Positions 17,481 to 26,986 of a stretch of DNA of 64,000 nucleotides are shown here, piece by piece (within the stretch, counting starts at the first letter, position 1; each line of letters begins with the position of its first letter). The notes beneath the pieces were generated by a model, which was given only the letters and a program-made list of their open reading frames with translations, was not told the DNA's origin and did not search any database. A program made the translations under genes and the position numbers. Source of the DNA: Brachionus manjavacas. Its lineage: Eukaryota > Rotifera > Eurotatoria > Ploima > Brachionidae. The DNA lies in assembly GCA_019054805.1 (NCBI GenBank), contig JAHQIY010000021.1, positions 434,001 through 498,000 of the forward strand, in the 5' to 3' direction.

Positions 17481-17509
17481 TTGATAATACTGCATATATA
17501 TGCTACTAT
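17481..17509 (+). promoter_or_regulatory. promoter for rplY-pth with a palindromic spacer
   Basis: TTGATA (17481-17486) and TACTAT (17504-17509) are 17 bases apart. The spacer contains the perfect 12-bp palindrome GCATATATATGC (17492-17503), which could be an operator. A leader of about 90 bases follows before the rplY start. Confidence 0.6.
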
Positions 17510-17603
17510 GTATTGTTAAAAAAACAGGTATTTAATTTATACACCCTTGGAGGTAAACTAAATACTTAAAGCATTTATTAAAATTTTTATAAGGATAAAA
17601 CTA

Positions 17604-18191
17604 ATGTCTACATCATTTACATTTACCGCACAAACACGTGCTAAAGTTGGCAAGGGGGCCTCTAGAGCAGAAAGAAGAAACGGTTTAGTGCCTGCAAGCG
17701 TTTATGGAGACTCTAAAGAGCCAGTTTCTGTATTGCTTAACCCTAAAGAAATTAACCAACAACTACATAACCCTACTTTATACAGTAATATTTACAAAGT
17801 AGCTATAAACAACAAAGAAGAAGAAGTTTTAGTTAGAAAATTACAGTTTCATCCTGTAAAAGACCACGTAATTCATGTGGATATGTTAAGAGTTGGTAAA
17901 AACACTGTAACCAGAGTTAATGTGCCTATTAACTTTATTAACCAATCTAAATCCGAAGGTTTAAAATTTGGTGGCTTATTAAACATTGTTACCCATAGCT
18001 TAGAACTTTCTGGTAACCCTAAAAATATTCCTAGCTCTATAGAAATAGACCTAGCAAATACCAGAGTTGGTAGTGTTATTAAAATAGAAGAAGTAAAGCT
18101 ACCAGAAGGTATTAAAACCTATTACCCTAAAGGTTTTGCTATTGTTTCTATTACTGCAACTAAAGAAGAAACTAAAGCAGAACAAAAATAA
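17604..18191 (+). CDS. rplY: 50S ribosomal protein L25/general stress protein Ctc
   Basis: This binds 5S rRNA. The 195-residue length indicates the long TL5/CTC form: an N-terminal L25 domain (about 5-95, with RAERRNGLVPASVYG and the HVDMLRV strand) and a C-terminal beta domain (about 98-185). The start is supported by AAGGATAA 7 bases upstream. It is followed by pth after 27 bases, the normal pairing. Confidence 0.95.
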   Translation: MSTSFTFTAQTRAKVGKGASRAERRNGLVPASVYGDSKEPVSVLLNPKEINQQLHNPTLYSNIYKVAINNKEEEVLVRKLQFHPVKDHVIHVDMLRVGKNTVTRVNVPINFINQSKSEGLKFGGLLNIVTHSLELSGNPKNIPSSIEIDLANTRVGSVIKIEEVKLPEGIKTYYPKGFAIVSITATKEETKAEQK

Positions 18192-18218
18192 TTTATTACA
18201 AACATTATTTAAATTTAA

Positions 18219-18785
18219 ATGCAAACAATTGCACTTGTAGGTTTAGGCAACCCAGATAGTAAATATAAACACACCAAACACAATATTGGTTGGTTAATTA
18301 TACAAGCCTTGGCTAGCCACTTACAAGTGCAGTTTTGCAGTAGGTTTAATTCTAATTTTGCTGTGGCAAAGCTAAATAACTATAATATTTTACTACAGCA
18401 ACCAACTACCTATATGAACAAATCTGGCATTGCAGTAAGTATGTTAAAAAGTTTTTATAAACTTAACAACAATAATATTATTATATTTAGCGACGATTTA
18501 GACTTAGACTTTTTAAAAATAAAACACAAAATTAACAGTGGCCACGGCGGACACAACGGCCTAAAAGATATTATAGCCCACATAGGTAACGATTTTAGCC
18601 GTATAAAAATAGGTATAGGTAGCCCTGCCATTAAAACCGATGTTAGCAACTACGTACTAAGTAATTTTAATAAAACCGAATTAGAGCAAATTAACCACTT
18701 ACAAAACTTAATAATACATAATTTGCCAGCCCTATTAAGCCAAAACTTTGCTTTGTTTACTGGCAATATTAAAGCTAACTTATAG
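18219..18785 (+). CDS. pth: peptidyl-tRNA hydrolase
   Basis: Pth recycles peptidyl-tRNA that drops off ribosomes. The 188-residue protein has LVGLGNPDSKYKHTKHNIG with the catalytic histidine, QPTTYMNKSG, the SDDLDLDF motif and GHGGHNGLKDI. All catalytic and substrate-binding residues are in place. It is co-transcribed with rplY. Confidence 0.96.
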   Translation: MQTIALVGLGNPDSKYKHTKHNIGWLIIQALASHLQVQFCSRFNSNFAVAKLNNYNILLQQPTTYMNKSGIAVSMLKSFYKLNNNNIIIFSDDLDLDFLKIKHKINSGHGGHNGLKDIIAHIGNDFSRIKIGIGSPAIKTDVSNYVLSNFNKTELEQINHLQNLIIHNLPALLSQNFALFTGNIKANL

Positions 18786-18868
18786 CATTTTATACAAACT
18801 TATTAAAAATTAAGGCTAAAACTAGCTAAACTAACAAATTAAACTATAAAATAGGAAAATAAAAAAAC

Positions 18869-19969
18869 ATGACTTTAAATTGTGGAATTGTTGGCTTACC
18901 CAACGTTGGTAAATCTACTTTATTTAATGCATTAACTTCTACGCAAAACGCCCAAGCGGCTAATTATCCATTTTGCACTATAGAGCCCAACCAAGGTATT
19001 GTAGACGTGCCAGATAGCCGTTTGCTACAATTAGCAGCTATAGCTAACTCTAAAACCATTTTACCCGCTAGATTAGAGTTTATAGACATAGCAGGTTTAG
19101 TTAAAGGGGCAAGCAAAGGCGAAGGTTTAGGTAATCAGTTTTTATCTAATATTAGAGAAGTAGACGCTATTATTCATGTGGTTAGATGTTTTGACGACAG
19201 CAACATTATACACGTAGAAGAAACCGTTAACCCCACCAGAGACATTGAAATTATTAATACCGAGCTAATGCTTGCAGATTTAGAATCGCTAGAAAAAAGA
19301 TTGCCTAATTTAGAAAAAAAAGCTAAAACTGGCGATAAAATTAGCAAAGAAATGGTAGAAGTTATTAATATAATTATACCAGTATTAAGTGCAGGCCAAC
19401 TAGCTAATACCATTACTTTTACCCCTGCACAGCAAATTATTGTAAAGCAATTGTTTTTGTTAACCACAAAGCCAGTTTTATACGTTTGCAATGTACCAGA
19501 AACCGATGTAATAAACGGTAACCAGTACTCTGCTAAAGTGCAAGAAATTGCCAAAACCACTAACTCTAATACTGTGTTAATTTGTGCTTCTATAGAGCAA
19601 GAAATTGCCACTTTACCAACCAAAGAAGATAAAACAGAATTTTTAGAAACCCTTGGCTTGCAAGAATCTGGCTTAGATAGAATTATTAAACAAGCTTACA
19701 GTATTTTAAACTTACAAACTTTTTTTACCATAGGGCCAAAAGAAGCACGTGCATGGACTATAACCAAAAATACCACCGCCCCAGACGCCGCGGCGGAGAT
19801 TCATAGCGATATGCAACGTGGCTTTATTGCAGCCGAGGTAATATCTTATAAAGACTACCTAGAATTAAAAGGCGAACAGCAAGCCAAAGAAAAAGGTAAA
19901 TTAAAAATTGAAGGCAAAACCTATATAGTTAACGATGGCGATGTTATTTTATTTAGATTTAATGTTTAG
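18869..19969 (+). CDS. ychF: ribosome-binding ATPase YchF/EngD
   Basis: YchF is an Obg-family P-loop protein that prefers ATP. The 366-residue protein has G1 GLPNVGKST, G3 DIAGLVKGA, a coiled-coil insertion (about 125-160) and a C-terminal TGS domain (about 280-363). Length and order match the family. The gene follows pth after 84 bases, a frequent arrangement. Confidence 0.96.
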   Translation: MTLNCGIVGLPNVGKSTLFNALTSTQNAQAANYPFCTIEPNQGIVDVPDSRLLQLAAIANSKTILPARLEFIDIAGLVKGASKGEGLGNQFLSNIREVDAIIHVVRCFDDSNIIHVEETVNPTRDIEIINTELMLADLESLEKRLPNLEKKAKTGDKISKEMVEVINIIIPVLSAGQLANTITFTPAQQIIVKQLFLLTTKPVLYVCNVPETDVINGNQYSAKVQEIAKTTNSNTVLICASIEQEIATLPTKEDKTEFLETLGLQESGLDRIIKQAYSILNLQTFFTIGPKEARAWTITKNTTAPDAAAEIHSDMQRGFIAAEVISYKDYLELKGEQQAKEKGKLKIEGKTYIVNDGDVILFRFNV

Positions 19970-20056
19970 TAATGCGTAATTTGTAAAAAAAACTTAATAA
20001 AAAGCCTTTGTTTTGTTTCTATTTTAAACTTTTTTTGTAAACTTTTGTTAATAATG

Positions 20057-20086
20057 TTGACTTGAGTTTTTATTTTATACTACAAT
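20057..20086 (+). promoter_or_regulatory. promoter for the NSS transporter
   Basis: TTGACT (20057-20062) and TACAAT (20081-20086) are separated by 18 bases and lie about 75 bases before the start codon. A good AAAGGAGAG ribosome-binding site follows. Confidence 0.55.
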
Positions 20087-20161
20087 ACTTTTTATGCTTA
20101 AAAATTTTGTTAAGCTTAAAATTTATTAATTTATAAAAATAAAAGGAGAGAAACAAAGATT

Positions 20162-21535
20162 ATGTCTAATAATTCTCAAGAGTTTTCTAAGTTAGGTTTT
20201 GTGCTATCTGCAGCAGGTAGTGCAATAGGTTTAGGCAATATATGGAGGCTACCCGCACAAGTAGCCCAATACGGTGGAGGCACCTATTTATTTGTGTATT
20301 TTGCAATTTGTTTAACCTTTGGTTTATCTGTATTGTTAGCAGAGTTTGCTATTGGTAGATATTTTGGTGAAAATTATTTTAACAGATCAAAAGAAGTTTT
20401 AGCAGAAAACAACAAACCTAAAGCTTGGTATGCAGGTTTAGTGTTATCGCACGTTACACCAATTATTATATTAAGTTTTTACTTTGTAGTTTGCGGTTGG
20501 GTTTTATACTACTTTTTTGGTAGTTTATTTGGGCAAGTTAGCTACAACGCTACCGTTGGTACCCCAAGCTATTACGAAGGCGTTTTTGTAGGCCTAATTG
20601 GTAACTTTAAGCTAGTATATGCTTTAGTATTTGTATTTATAGTAGCAACCGCCGCTATTAACTACCGTGGCGTAACTGCAGGTATAGAAAAAGCAAACTT
20701 TTTATTACTACCTTTACTATTTATTATTTTAGTAGTTATGATTATACGTAGCTTAACCCTACCTGGTGCAGGGGCAGGCGTTGCTTATATTTTTTCTATA
20801 GATTTTAGCGTAATAAATAAAGAACTAATTATTGCAGCTTTAAAACAATCGTTTTTTAGTTTATCTATTGGTAGTGGTATTATGATAGCCTTTAGCTCGG
20901 CTTCTGGTAAAACTATGCATCTTAGAAACACCGCAATATATACTGTGGCTTTAGGCGCAGGCGTTGGTTTATTTACATCGTTATTAATTGTACCTGCAGT
21001 GTTTGCTTTTGGTTACGATTTAAACGGTGGCCCAGCCCTTACTTTTATGACACTACCCAACATTTTTGCTAACCTACCTTTTGGTTTTGTATTAGCATCT
21101 TTGTTTTTTTTAGTTATGTTAATGGCCGCTTTAACCTCTACTATTTCGTTATACGAAGTACCTACACAATTATTTAGTAAAGTATTTAATGTATCTAGGC
21201 AAAAAGTAGTGTTGTGGTTAATTGTTTTATTTGTAGTTGTTACATTTATACAAACGGCTTCGTTTTCGTTTTTAAGCAACTTAACCGTAGGTAAGTTAGG
21301 AATTTTTGATTTCTCTGCCAATTTAACCGATTTAATGCTAGTAATATTTGGCTTAGTAAGTTGTATATTTGCAACTTGGTTAGTAGCTGGCAAGTACATT
21401 AAAAACGAGGTTTCTTCTAACGGATTATACAACGTAGAAACCACCAATTATAAATTATGGTACTATTTTACTAAATTTGTTGCCCCTGTAATTTTAACAG
21501 TGTTAATATTTTTAGTAGTACAAAGTTTATTTTAA
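20162..21535 (+). CDS. Na+-dependent amino-acid transporter, NSS/SNF family
   Basis: This 457-residue protein has about eleven membrane segments. The first carries the neurotransmitter:sodium symporter signature (SAAGSAIGLGNIWRLP), and the NSS-typical segments 6 and 8 (FSLSIGSGIMIAFSS, LAALTSTISLYE-like) are visible. It imports an amino acid with sodium; the substrate cannot be told. It stands alone behind its own promoter, consistent with nutrient uptake by an auxotroph. Confidence 0.93.
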   Translation: MSNNSQEFSKLGFVLSAAGSAIGLGNIWRLPAQVAQYGGGTYLFVYFAICLTFGLSVLLAEFAIGRYFGENYFNRSKEVLAENNKPKAWYAGLVLSHVTPIIILSFYFVVCGWVLYYFFGSLFGQVSYNATVGTPSYYEGVFVGLIGNFKLVYALVFVFIVATAAINYRGVTAGIEKANFLLLPLLFIILVVMIIRSLTLPGAGAGVAYIFSIDFSVINKELIIAALKQSFFSLSIGSGIMIAFSSASGKTMHLRNTAIYTVALGAGVGLFTSLLIVPAVFAFGYDLNGGPALTFMTLPNIFANLPFGFVLASLFFLVMLMAALTSTISLYEVPTQLFSKVFNVSRQKVVLWLIVLFVVVTFIQTASFSFLSNLTVGKLGIFDFSANLTDLMLVIFGLVSCIFATWLVAGKYIKNEVSSNGLYNVETTNYKLWYYFTKFVAPVILTVLIFLVVQSLF

Positions 21536-21635
21536 TAAAAACTACTTAAATATATTTATTTAGCTTTATTATTTGTTTAAATATTGTTATAATATATTAG
21601 TATAAAATAATTAATTTTTTATAATAATATAATTT

Positions 21636-22205
21636 ATGAAAACAATAATACAGCATAAAAATTTACCTAATATACTAACCATAAGTAGAATAATGTTAAT
21701 ACCGTTATTTTTACTTATGGTTTGGTATTCTACCCCTGTTTATAGATTTATATTTTTAGCAATATATATTTATGCATCTATTACAGATTTTTTAGACGGC
21801 TACCTTGCACGAGAATATAATCTGCAATCTACTTTTGGCCGCATTATGGACCCCATTGCAGATAAAGCTTTAATTTTAATTTTGTGTATTGTTATTTTAC
21901 TTAAAGATTATAATATGGCTATAATAATTTTTATTCCTGTAATTATATTACTAGCACGTGAACTTATAATATCTGGTATTAGAGAAGGCCTAGCAAGTAG
22001 CAACATAACCATACATGTTAGCAAAATAGGTAAGTATAAAACGGCTATTCAAATGGTTAGCCTAGGTTTTTTAATAGCAGGTGGTACAGAAAATTGGTTT
22101 TTTATTGCTGTTAATGCCATAGGTATAGCTTTACTTTTAGTAGCGGTGGTGTTATCGGTATGGTCTGGCTTGCAGTATATAACCACATTTTATAAAAATA
22201 TTTAA
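21636..22205 (+). CDS. pgsA: CDP-diacylglycerol-glycerol-3-phosphate phosphatidyltransferase
   Basis: PgsA makes phosphatidylglycerol phosphate, the precursor of PG and cardiolipin. The 189-residue protein has the complete CDP-alcohol phosphotransferase motif D-x2-DG-x2-AR-x8-G-x3-D-x3-D in TDFLDGYLAR and FGRIMDPIADK, and about five membrane segments. N-terminal LPNILTISRI is typical of PgsA. The LOG-family gene follows after 23 bases. Confidence 0.93.
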   Translation: MKTIIQHKNLPNILTISRIMLIPLFLLMVWYSTPVYRFIFLAIYIYASITDFLDGYLAREYNLQSTFGRIMDPIADKALILILCIVILLKDYNMAIIIFIPVIILLARELIISGIREGLASSNITIHVSKIGKYKTAIQMVSLGFLIAGGTENWFFIAVNAIGIALLLVAVVLSVWSGLQYITTFYKNI

Positions 22206-22228
22206 AAAAAATAACGGAGAATAATCCA

Positions 22229-23017
22229 ATGAAAAGATGTACAGAACATGATATAGAGTTTTTATCTAGTGCAGAAGGCAGGCCAGCACGCATTATGCTA
22301 GAATTTTTAGAAGCCAAAGATAGACTAGAAAAAAATAAAATTTTTAATACCATTGTAATGTTTGGCTCTGCACGTATTTTAACCCCACAAGTAGCCCAAC
22401 AAAAACTACAACAAGCACAAGCAACCAACAATACTGCAGAAATTACTAAAGCACAAAACGCTTTAGAAGCTAGCAAATACTATACCATAACCAGCACTTT
22501 AGCTAATAAATTTGCTAATCATTTTAAAAATTTGCCCCCAGAAAATAAATTTTATGTTTGTTCTGGCGGAGGCCCCGGTATTATGGAGGCCGCCAACAAA
22601 GGCGCCTTTGATGCTAACGAAAAAACCATTGGCTTTAATATTGTATTACCGTTTGAACAACACGCAAACCCTTACTTACAAAAAGAGTTAACTTTTGATT
22701 TTACCTACTTTTTTTTAAGAAAATTTTGGTTTTCTTACTTAGCTAAAGCTTTTGTGGTTTTTCCGGGTGGTTTTGGCACTATGGACGAACTGTTTGAAGT
22801 TATTACCTTAATTCAAACCGGTAAAATGAAAAAACATGTACCAATAGTGTTATTTGGTAAAGAGTTTTTTGAAAGCTTTTTAAACATACAACTACTAGAA
22901 AAATACGGCTTAATTTCTACAGACGATAAAAATATGTTTTTATTAACAGACGATGTAGATGAAGCTTTTAATTATGTTGTAGAAAGAATAAAAGATCATA
23001 ACCATTTAGATATTTAA
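22229..23017 (+). CDS. LOG family protein (Rossmann fold, TIGR00730-like)
   Basis: The 262-residue protein carries GGGPGIMEAANKG and the signature PGGFGTMDE of the LOG family, which includes cytokinin-activating nucleoside 5'-monophosphate phosphoribohydrolases. It is longer than the minimal LOG, with a Gln-rich insertion near 55-80. The bacterial role is probably a nucleotide N-glycosidase, but the substrate is unknown. Its TAA overlaps the ATG of the response regulator by one base. Confidence 0.88.
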   Translation: MKRCTEHDIEFLSSAEGRPARIMLEFLEAKDRLEKNKIFNTIVMFGSARILTPQVAQQKLQQAQATNNTAEITKAQNALEASKYYTITSTLANKFANHFKNLPPENKFYVCSGGGPGIMEAANKGAFDANEKTIGFNIVLPFEQHANPYLQKELTFDFTYFFLRKFWFSYLAKAFVVFPGGFGTMDELFEVITLIQTGKMKKHVPIVLFGKEFFESFLNIQLLEKYGLISTDDKNMFLLTDDVDEAFNYVVERIKDHNHLDI

Positions 23018-23676
23018 TGGCAATTAATGCTTTAATTATAGATGACGACGAAAAACTTTGCTTGTTGTTATCTAAAAATTTATATAAAAATAATATTAAT
23101 AATGTATACTGTACTAGTACTGCACAAGCTAAAGAAATTATAAACTTTTTTAGTTTTAATATTATTTTAATAGATTACTTAATGCCAAACGAAGACGGTT
23201 TGCAGTTTATTACTTGGCTTAGCAATAATAACTGTAATTTACCTGTTATTATGCTTACCGCTGTAAATAACGATGATATAAAAATTAATGCTTTAAAATT
23301 AGGAGCCTTTGATTACCTAACAAAACCTTTTAATGTAACCGAATTAATTTTAAAAATTAATAAACTAGCACTATACTATAAAAAAGAACCCAATAACGCT
23401 TTAGTATATAAAGATTTATCTTTGGCTAATAATGTTTTAAGTAGCAATAATAATTCGGTTATGTTATCAGACACCGAAAACATTATTTTGCAAACTTTAA
23501 TTAACAATAAAGACAGTATAATTTCTAAAGAAGAACTAATGCAGGTGGCAAATTTATATAACGATAACAACCTGTTTGTAACCATAATGCGTTTACGTAA
23601 TAAAATGATTACACTAAATAATAAATTAGACTATATTAAAACCATACGCTCTAAAGGATTTATAATAAAAAAATAA
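23017..23676 (+). CDS. OmpR-type response regulator
   Basis: The 219-residue protein has a receiver domain (DDDEKL acid pocket, phospho-Asp in IDYLMPNEDG, Lys in YLTKPF) and a C-terminal winged-helix DNA-binding domain ending in YIKTIRSKGFIIKK. It is translationally coupled to the LOG gene (TAATG overlap) and lies 8 bases before its partner kinase. It should be a transcription factor controlled by that kinase; targets are not visible. Confidence 0.92.
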   Translation: MAINALIIDDDEKLCLLLSKNLYKNNINNVYCTSTAQAKEIINFFSFNIILIDYLMPNEDGLQFITWLSNNNCNLPVIMLTAVNNDDIKINALKLGAFDYLTKPFNVTELILKINKLALYYKKEPNNALVYKDLSLANNVLSSNNNSVMLSDTENIILQTLINNKDSIISKEELMQVANLYNDNNLFVTIMRLRNKMITLNNKLDYIKTIRSKGFIIKK

Positions 23677-23684
23677 GGATAACA

Positions 23685-25064
23685 ATGAGTTTTTTTAACA
23701 CTATTTTTAAATTTTTATACAAACAATACAAATTTTTAACTTTGTTTTTATATAAATTAGCTCCAAAAACTTTTTTGCTACGTATTGTGCTATTGCTTAC
23801 CATTAGTTTTACTATTTTAATTGCCACCGCTATTATTTGGTTTTACGATCAACAATGGCGCCAAATAAGAACCGCCCTAAACAGCTACTTAGTTAAAGAT
23901 ATTAGCTTAGCCGTAACCACGGCTTCTAAATACAATAATACTACAGATATGCAACAGGCTTTAAGTAAATTATCTGGGCAAATTTTTGTAGTACCTAAAG
24001 TTATAGACAATGTAGAGTATAAAACCATTAATGTTAAACAGTTAAGTAAAGAAAACTCTAAATTTTATAACGATTTAATAGATGTACTACCAAAAAACTT
24101 AGTATTTGTTGCTAACAATAGTGCTAACAACAGTTTAGTTAATTTATTAATTAATGTTAATAATACCCATTGGTTGCAGTTTAACCTTACTAGCGAGCTA
24201 TTTTATTTATCTTCTTTTAGTTTAGTGGTATATGTATTGCTTGGTTTGTGTGCCGTGTTAGTATTTATTATGCTACAATTTTTTAGATTACAAGTACGCC
24301 CACTAAAACAACTAGCTGTGGCATCTAAAAAACTAGGCAACGGGCAACCTGTACCCTATTTAAAGCCCTACGGTGCAAAAGAAATAAAAGAAGCAACCAT
24401 TGCCTTTAACACCATGAAAGAACAACTACAAAAATTTGTAGAGCAACGTACTTTAATGTTGGGGGCAATTTCGCACGATTTATTTACCGCCCTAACCCGC
24501 ATAAACTTATTGGTAGAACTACAAACTAAAGAAGACTACAGCGAAATTAAAGAAGAAGTATTAATTATGCAACAAATGATACAATCTTACTTAGATTTTG
24601 CTAACGGCACCAACTTAACCAAAGAAGTTAGCCACATAAACATAAAAAAACTTATAGAAGATGTAACCAATAAATACGACAACCAAATTAATATTTCTAT
24701 ACAAAACAATATTAGCTATGGTTGTACTATTAGTGCTAACCAACAACAAATTGTTAGAGTATTTGATAACCTAATAACAAACGCCATTAAATACGCCAAC
24801 AAAGTAAAAATTACAGTTAGCAACTATGGTAATAGCTCTGTACAAATAGATGTAGAAGACAACGGTGCTGGTATTCCGGCAGATAAGTACGATAAAGTAT
24901 TTTTACCTTTTTATAAACTTAACCAAGCCCGCACGCCAGAAAAAAGTAGTGTTGGATTAGGTTTATACATTGTAAAAGATATAATACTAAACCACGGCGG
25001 TAATATAGAAATTGGGCAATCTAGCCTAGGTGGCGTAAAAATATCTATTTATTTGGTTAAGTAA
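23685..25064 (+). CDS. EnvZ-like sensor histidine kinase
   Basis: The 459-residue protein has membrane segments at about 32-54 and 178-200 bracketing a periplasmic domain of about 120 residues, then HAMP, HisKA and HATPase domains. The phospho-acceptor is His264 in SHDLFTALTRI. EnvZ-type kinases usually read HDLRTPLTRI, so the Arg and Pro are replaced. The N box (DNLITNAIKYA), G1 (VEDNGAGIP) and G2 (GLGLYIVK) are intact. The start has AAGGATAA upstream. Confidence 0.92.
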   Translation: MSFFNTIFKFLYKQYKFLTLFLYKLAPKTFLLRIVLLLTISFTILIATAIIWFYDQQWRQIRTALNSYLVKDISLAVTTASKYNNTTDMQQALSKLSGQIFVVPKVIDNVEYKTINVKQLSKENSKFYNDLIDVLPKNLVFVANNSANNSLVNLLINVNNTHWLQFNLTSELFYLSSFSLVVYVLLGLCAVLVFIMLQFFRLQVRPLKQLAVASKKLGNGQPVPYLKPYGAKEIKEATIAFNTMKEQLQKFVEQRTLMLGAISHDLFTALTRINLLVELQTKEDYSEIKEEVLIMQQMIQSYLDFANGTNLTKEVSHINIKKLIEDVTNKYDNQINISIQNNISYGCTISANQQQIVRVFDNLITNAIKYANKVKITVSNYGNSSVQIDVEDNGAGIPADKYDKVFLPFYKLNQARTPEKSSVGLGLYIVKDIILNHGGNIEIGQSSLGGVKISIYLVK

Positions 25065-25125
25065 TTTTTTATTAAACCGTACTAAACAAATATAAGCAGG
25101 TTGTACCAACAATATTTAACCCATA

Positions 25126-25169
25126 GCAACCTAAATATATATACATATAATTGTAGTAATTTAGGTTGC
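25126..25169. terminator. hairpin between convergent kinase and prs genes
   Basis: GCAACCTAAAT (25126-25136) pairs perfectly with ATTTAGGTTGC (25159-25169) around a 22-base loop. It lies between the stops of convergent genes. No T-run follows on either strand, so factor-dependent or weak termination is more likely. Confidence 0.45.
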
Positions 25170-25196
25170 AGTGCAATGCTATTTAATTTAATTTAA

Positions 25197-26135
25197 TTAA
25201 GTTAAAAATAACGAACTTAAAGAGCTTTCGGTATAAATACGCTTAATGCTTTCTGCTAATAAGTTAGATGCACTTAAAACTGTTAACTTAGGATGTTGTA
25301 ACATATCTACTTCGGCGTGGTAAATGGTATCTGTACACATAAATTCGTTTATATGGCTGTTAGCAATGCGTTGCAAAGCATCTTTAGAAAAAACTCCGTG
25401 GGTAGTAAAAGCTTTTATAGTTAAAGCACCACGTTTTTTTAACGCTGTAGCGGCGTTACACAAAGTGCCCGCACTGTCTGCAATATCATCTATTAAAATA
25501 CAATGTTTGTTATTAACATCGCCCACTACATTCATAACTTCGCTAACCCCTGCTTTTTCACGGCGTTTATCTATTATTGCTAAATCGCAACCTAAGTTTT
25601 TAGCAAAACTTCTTGCCCTAACCACACCACCAACATCGGGCGAAACCACCACAGTATTAGTAATATCTACTGTGGGCTTAATATGGTTTAAAAATATAAT
25701 GTTGCTATATAAATTATCTACCGGAATATCAAAAAAACCTTGAATTTGCGAGGCATGTAAATCTAAAGTTAAAATTCTATCTGCCCCTGCGGTTGTTAGC
25801 AAATTTGCCACTAATTTAGCAGAAATAGGGGCTCTGGGGCTTTGTTTTCTATCTTGTCTGGCATAACCAAAATACGGAATAACCGCCGTTATGCGTTTGG
25901 CAGAACCTCGTTTAAGGGCATCTATACAAATAAGTAGCTCCATTAGGTTGTCGTTAGTGGGTTTAGATGTAGACTGTATAACAAAAATATCTTCGCCCCT
26001 TACGCTTTCTTTAATTTCTACATTTACTTCACCATCGGCAAACTTAGATATGCTGGCTTCGGCTAAATTAGTGTGCAGATTTTGAGCAATTAACTTAGAT
26101 AGTGGTAAATTACTGTTGCCGGCTATAATTTTCAT
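25197..26135 (-). CDS. prs: ribose-phosphate pyrophosphokinase
   Basis: Prs makes PRPP from ribose 5-phosphate and ATP for nucleotide, NAD and His/Trp synthesis. The 312-residue protein has the [11 protein letters not shown]-terminus, the ATP loop [16 protein letters not shown], the [13 protein letters not shown] region and the PRPP loop [12 protein letters not shown]. The family residues look intact. It lies 26 bases upstream of the pgeF stop and is probably the distal gene of the lgt-midA-pgeF run. Confidence 0.96.
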   Translation of the reverse strand: MKIIAGNSNLPLSKLIAQNLHTNLAEASISKFADGEVNVEIKESVRGEDIFVIQSTSKPTNDNLMELLICIDALKRGSAKRITAVIPYFGYARQDRKQSPRAPISAKLVANLLTTAGADRILTLDLHASQIQGFFDIPVDNLYSNIIFLNHIKPTVDITNTVVVSPDVGGVVRARSFAKNLGCDLAIIDKRREKAGVSEVMNVVGDVNNKHCILIDDIADSAGTLCNAATALKKRGALTIKAFTTHGVFSKDALQRIANSHINEFMCTDTIYHAEVDMLQHPKLTVLSASNLLAESIKRIYTESSLSSLFLT

Positions 26136-26161
26136 AATTAATATACTCCTATTGTTTTGTG

Positions 26162-26986
26162 TTATTGTGTTAGCATTATTCCAGAAAATTGTAAGCCTTT
26201 AGTTGCTTGTTGCCTATGGGTGGCTTGGCGGTGGCTAAAAAAATGGCTAGGCGATGTATAAGTACTTAAATTTAAATTACTTATTGCTTTAACATTATTT
26301 TGTTGTAATAAATATATTGCTAATTGCTGTAAATTACAATGTAAGTTGCCATTAAAGTTTACAAAAAACTGTTTATAATTTTGGTTATAATTTATAAATT
26401 GGTTATAAAAATTTTTATCTACTGCGTAATTATATACGTCTATACTGGGGCCAATGCTAGCAATAATATTACTATTAACCGCCCCTAGCTTTAGCATTGC
26501 TTGTATGGTTGGCGTAATTGCATTTTGTAATAAGCCCTGCCAACCTGCATGCACCACGCCTATTACTTTATTAATGTTATCTGCTAATAAAATTGGTAAA
26601 CAATCTGCAGTAACTACCCCTATAGCCACATTAGGGGTATTAGTAACAATTGCATCTGCTATAATGTTTTTACTGTTGTTTATATTAGTATTGTGGTTTG
26701 CCACTAGCACATTGCAACCATGTTGTTGCCTAGCTGTAATTAATTTGTTGCTACTAACATTAAAATAATTGGCTATTATGTTACGGTTTTGCCACACATT
26801 TTGCAGATTATCTGTACCAAACAAACTAACATTTAAACTAGCAAAATTACCCACACTAACGCCACCTTGTCTACCAAAAAAACAGTGCTTAATGTTTAAC
26901 AAATTAACTAGTAAATTACAGTAATACATTTTATGCTCGTACTTAGTATTAATTAAATTATAACAAAATTTATTATAAATTAACAT
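26162..26986 (-). CDS. pgeF: peptidoglycan editing factor PgeF/YfiH (purine nucleoside phosphorylase-like)
   Basis: The 274-residue protein has the family residues in [22 protein letters not shown] (Cys) and [10 protein letters not shown] (His), which bind zinc or copper and define DUF152/laccase-domain proteins. Members act on purine nucleosides and edit muropeptide errors. The ATG follows the midA TAG with no gap, which supports this start, although Met20 would give a family-typical N-terminus. Confidence 0.88.
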   Translation of the reverse strand: MLIYNKFCYNLINTKYEHKMYYCNLLVNLLNIKHCFFGRQGGVSVGNFASLNVSLFGTDNLQNVWQNRNIIANYFNVSSNKLITARQQHGCNVLVANHNTNINNSKNIIADAIVTNTPNVAIGVVTADCLPILLADNINKVIGVVHAGWQGLLQNAITPTIQAMLKLGAVNSNIIASIGPSIDVYNYAVDKNFYNQFINYNQNYKQFFVNFNGNLHCNLQQLAIYLLQQNNVKAISNLNLSTYTSPSHFFSHRQATHRQQATKGLQFSGIMLTQ

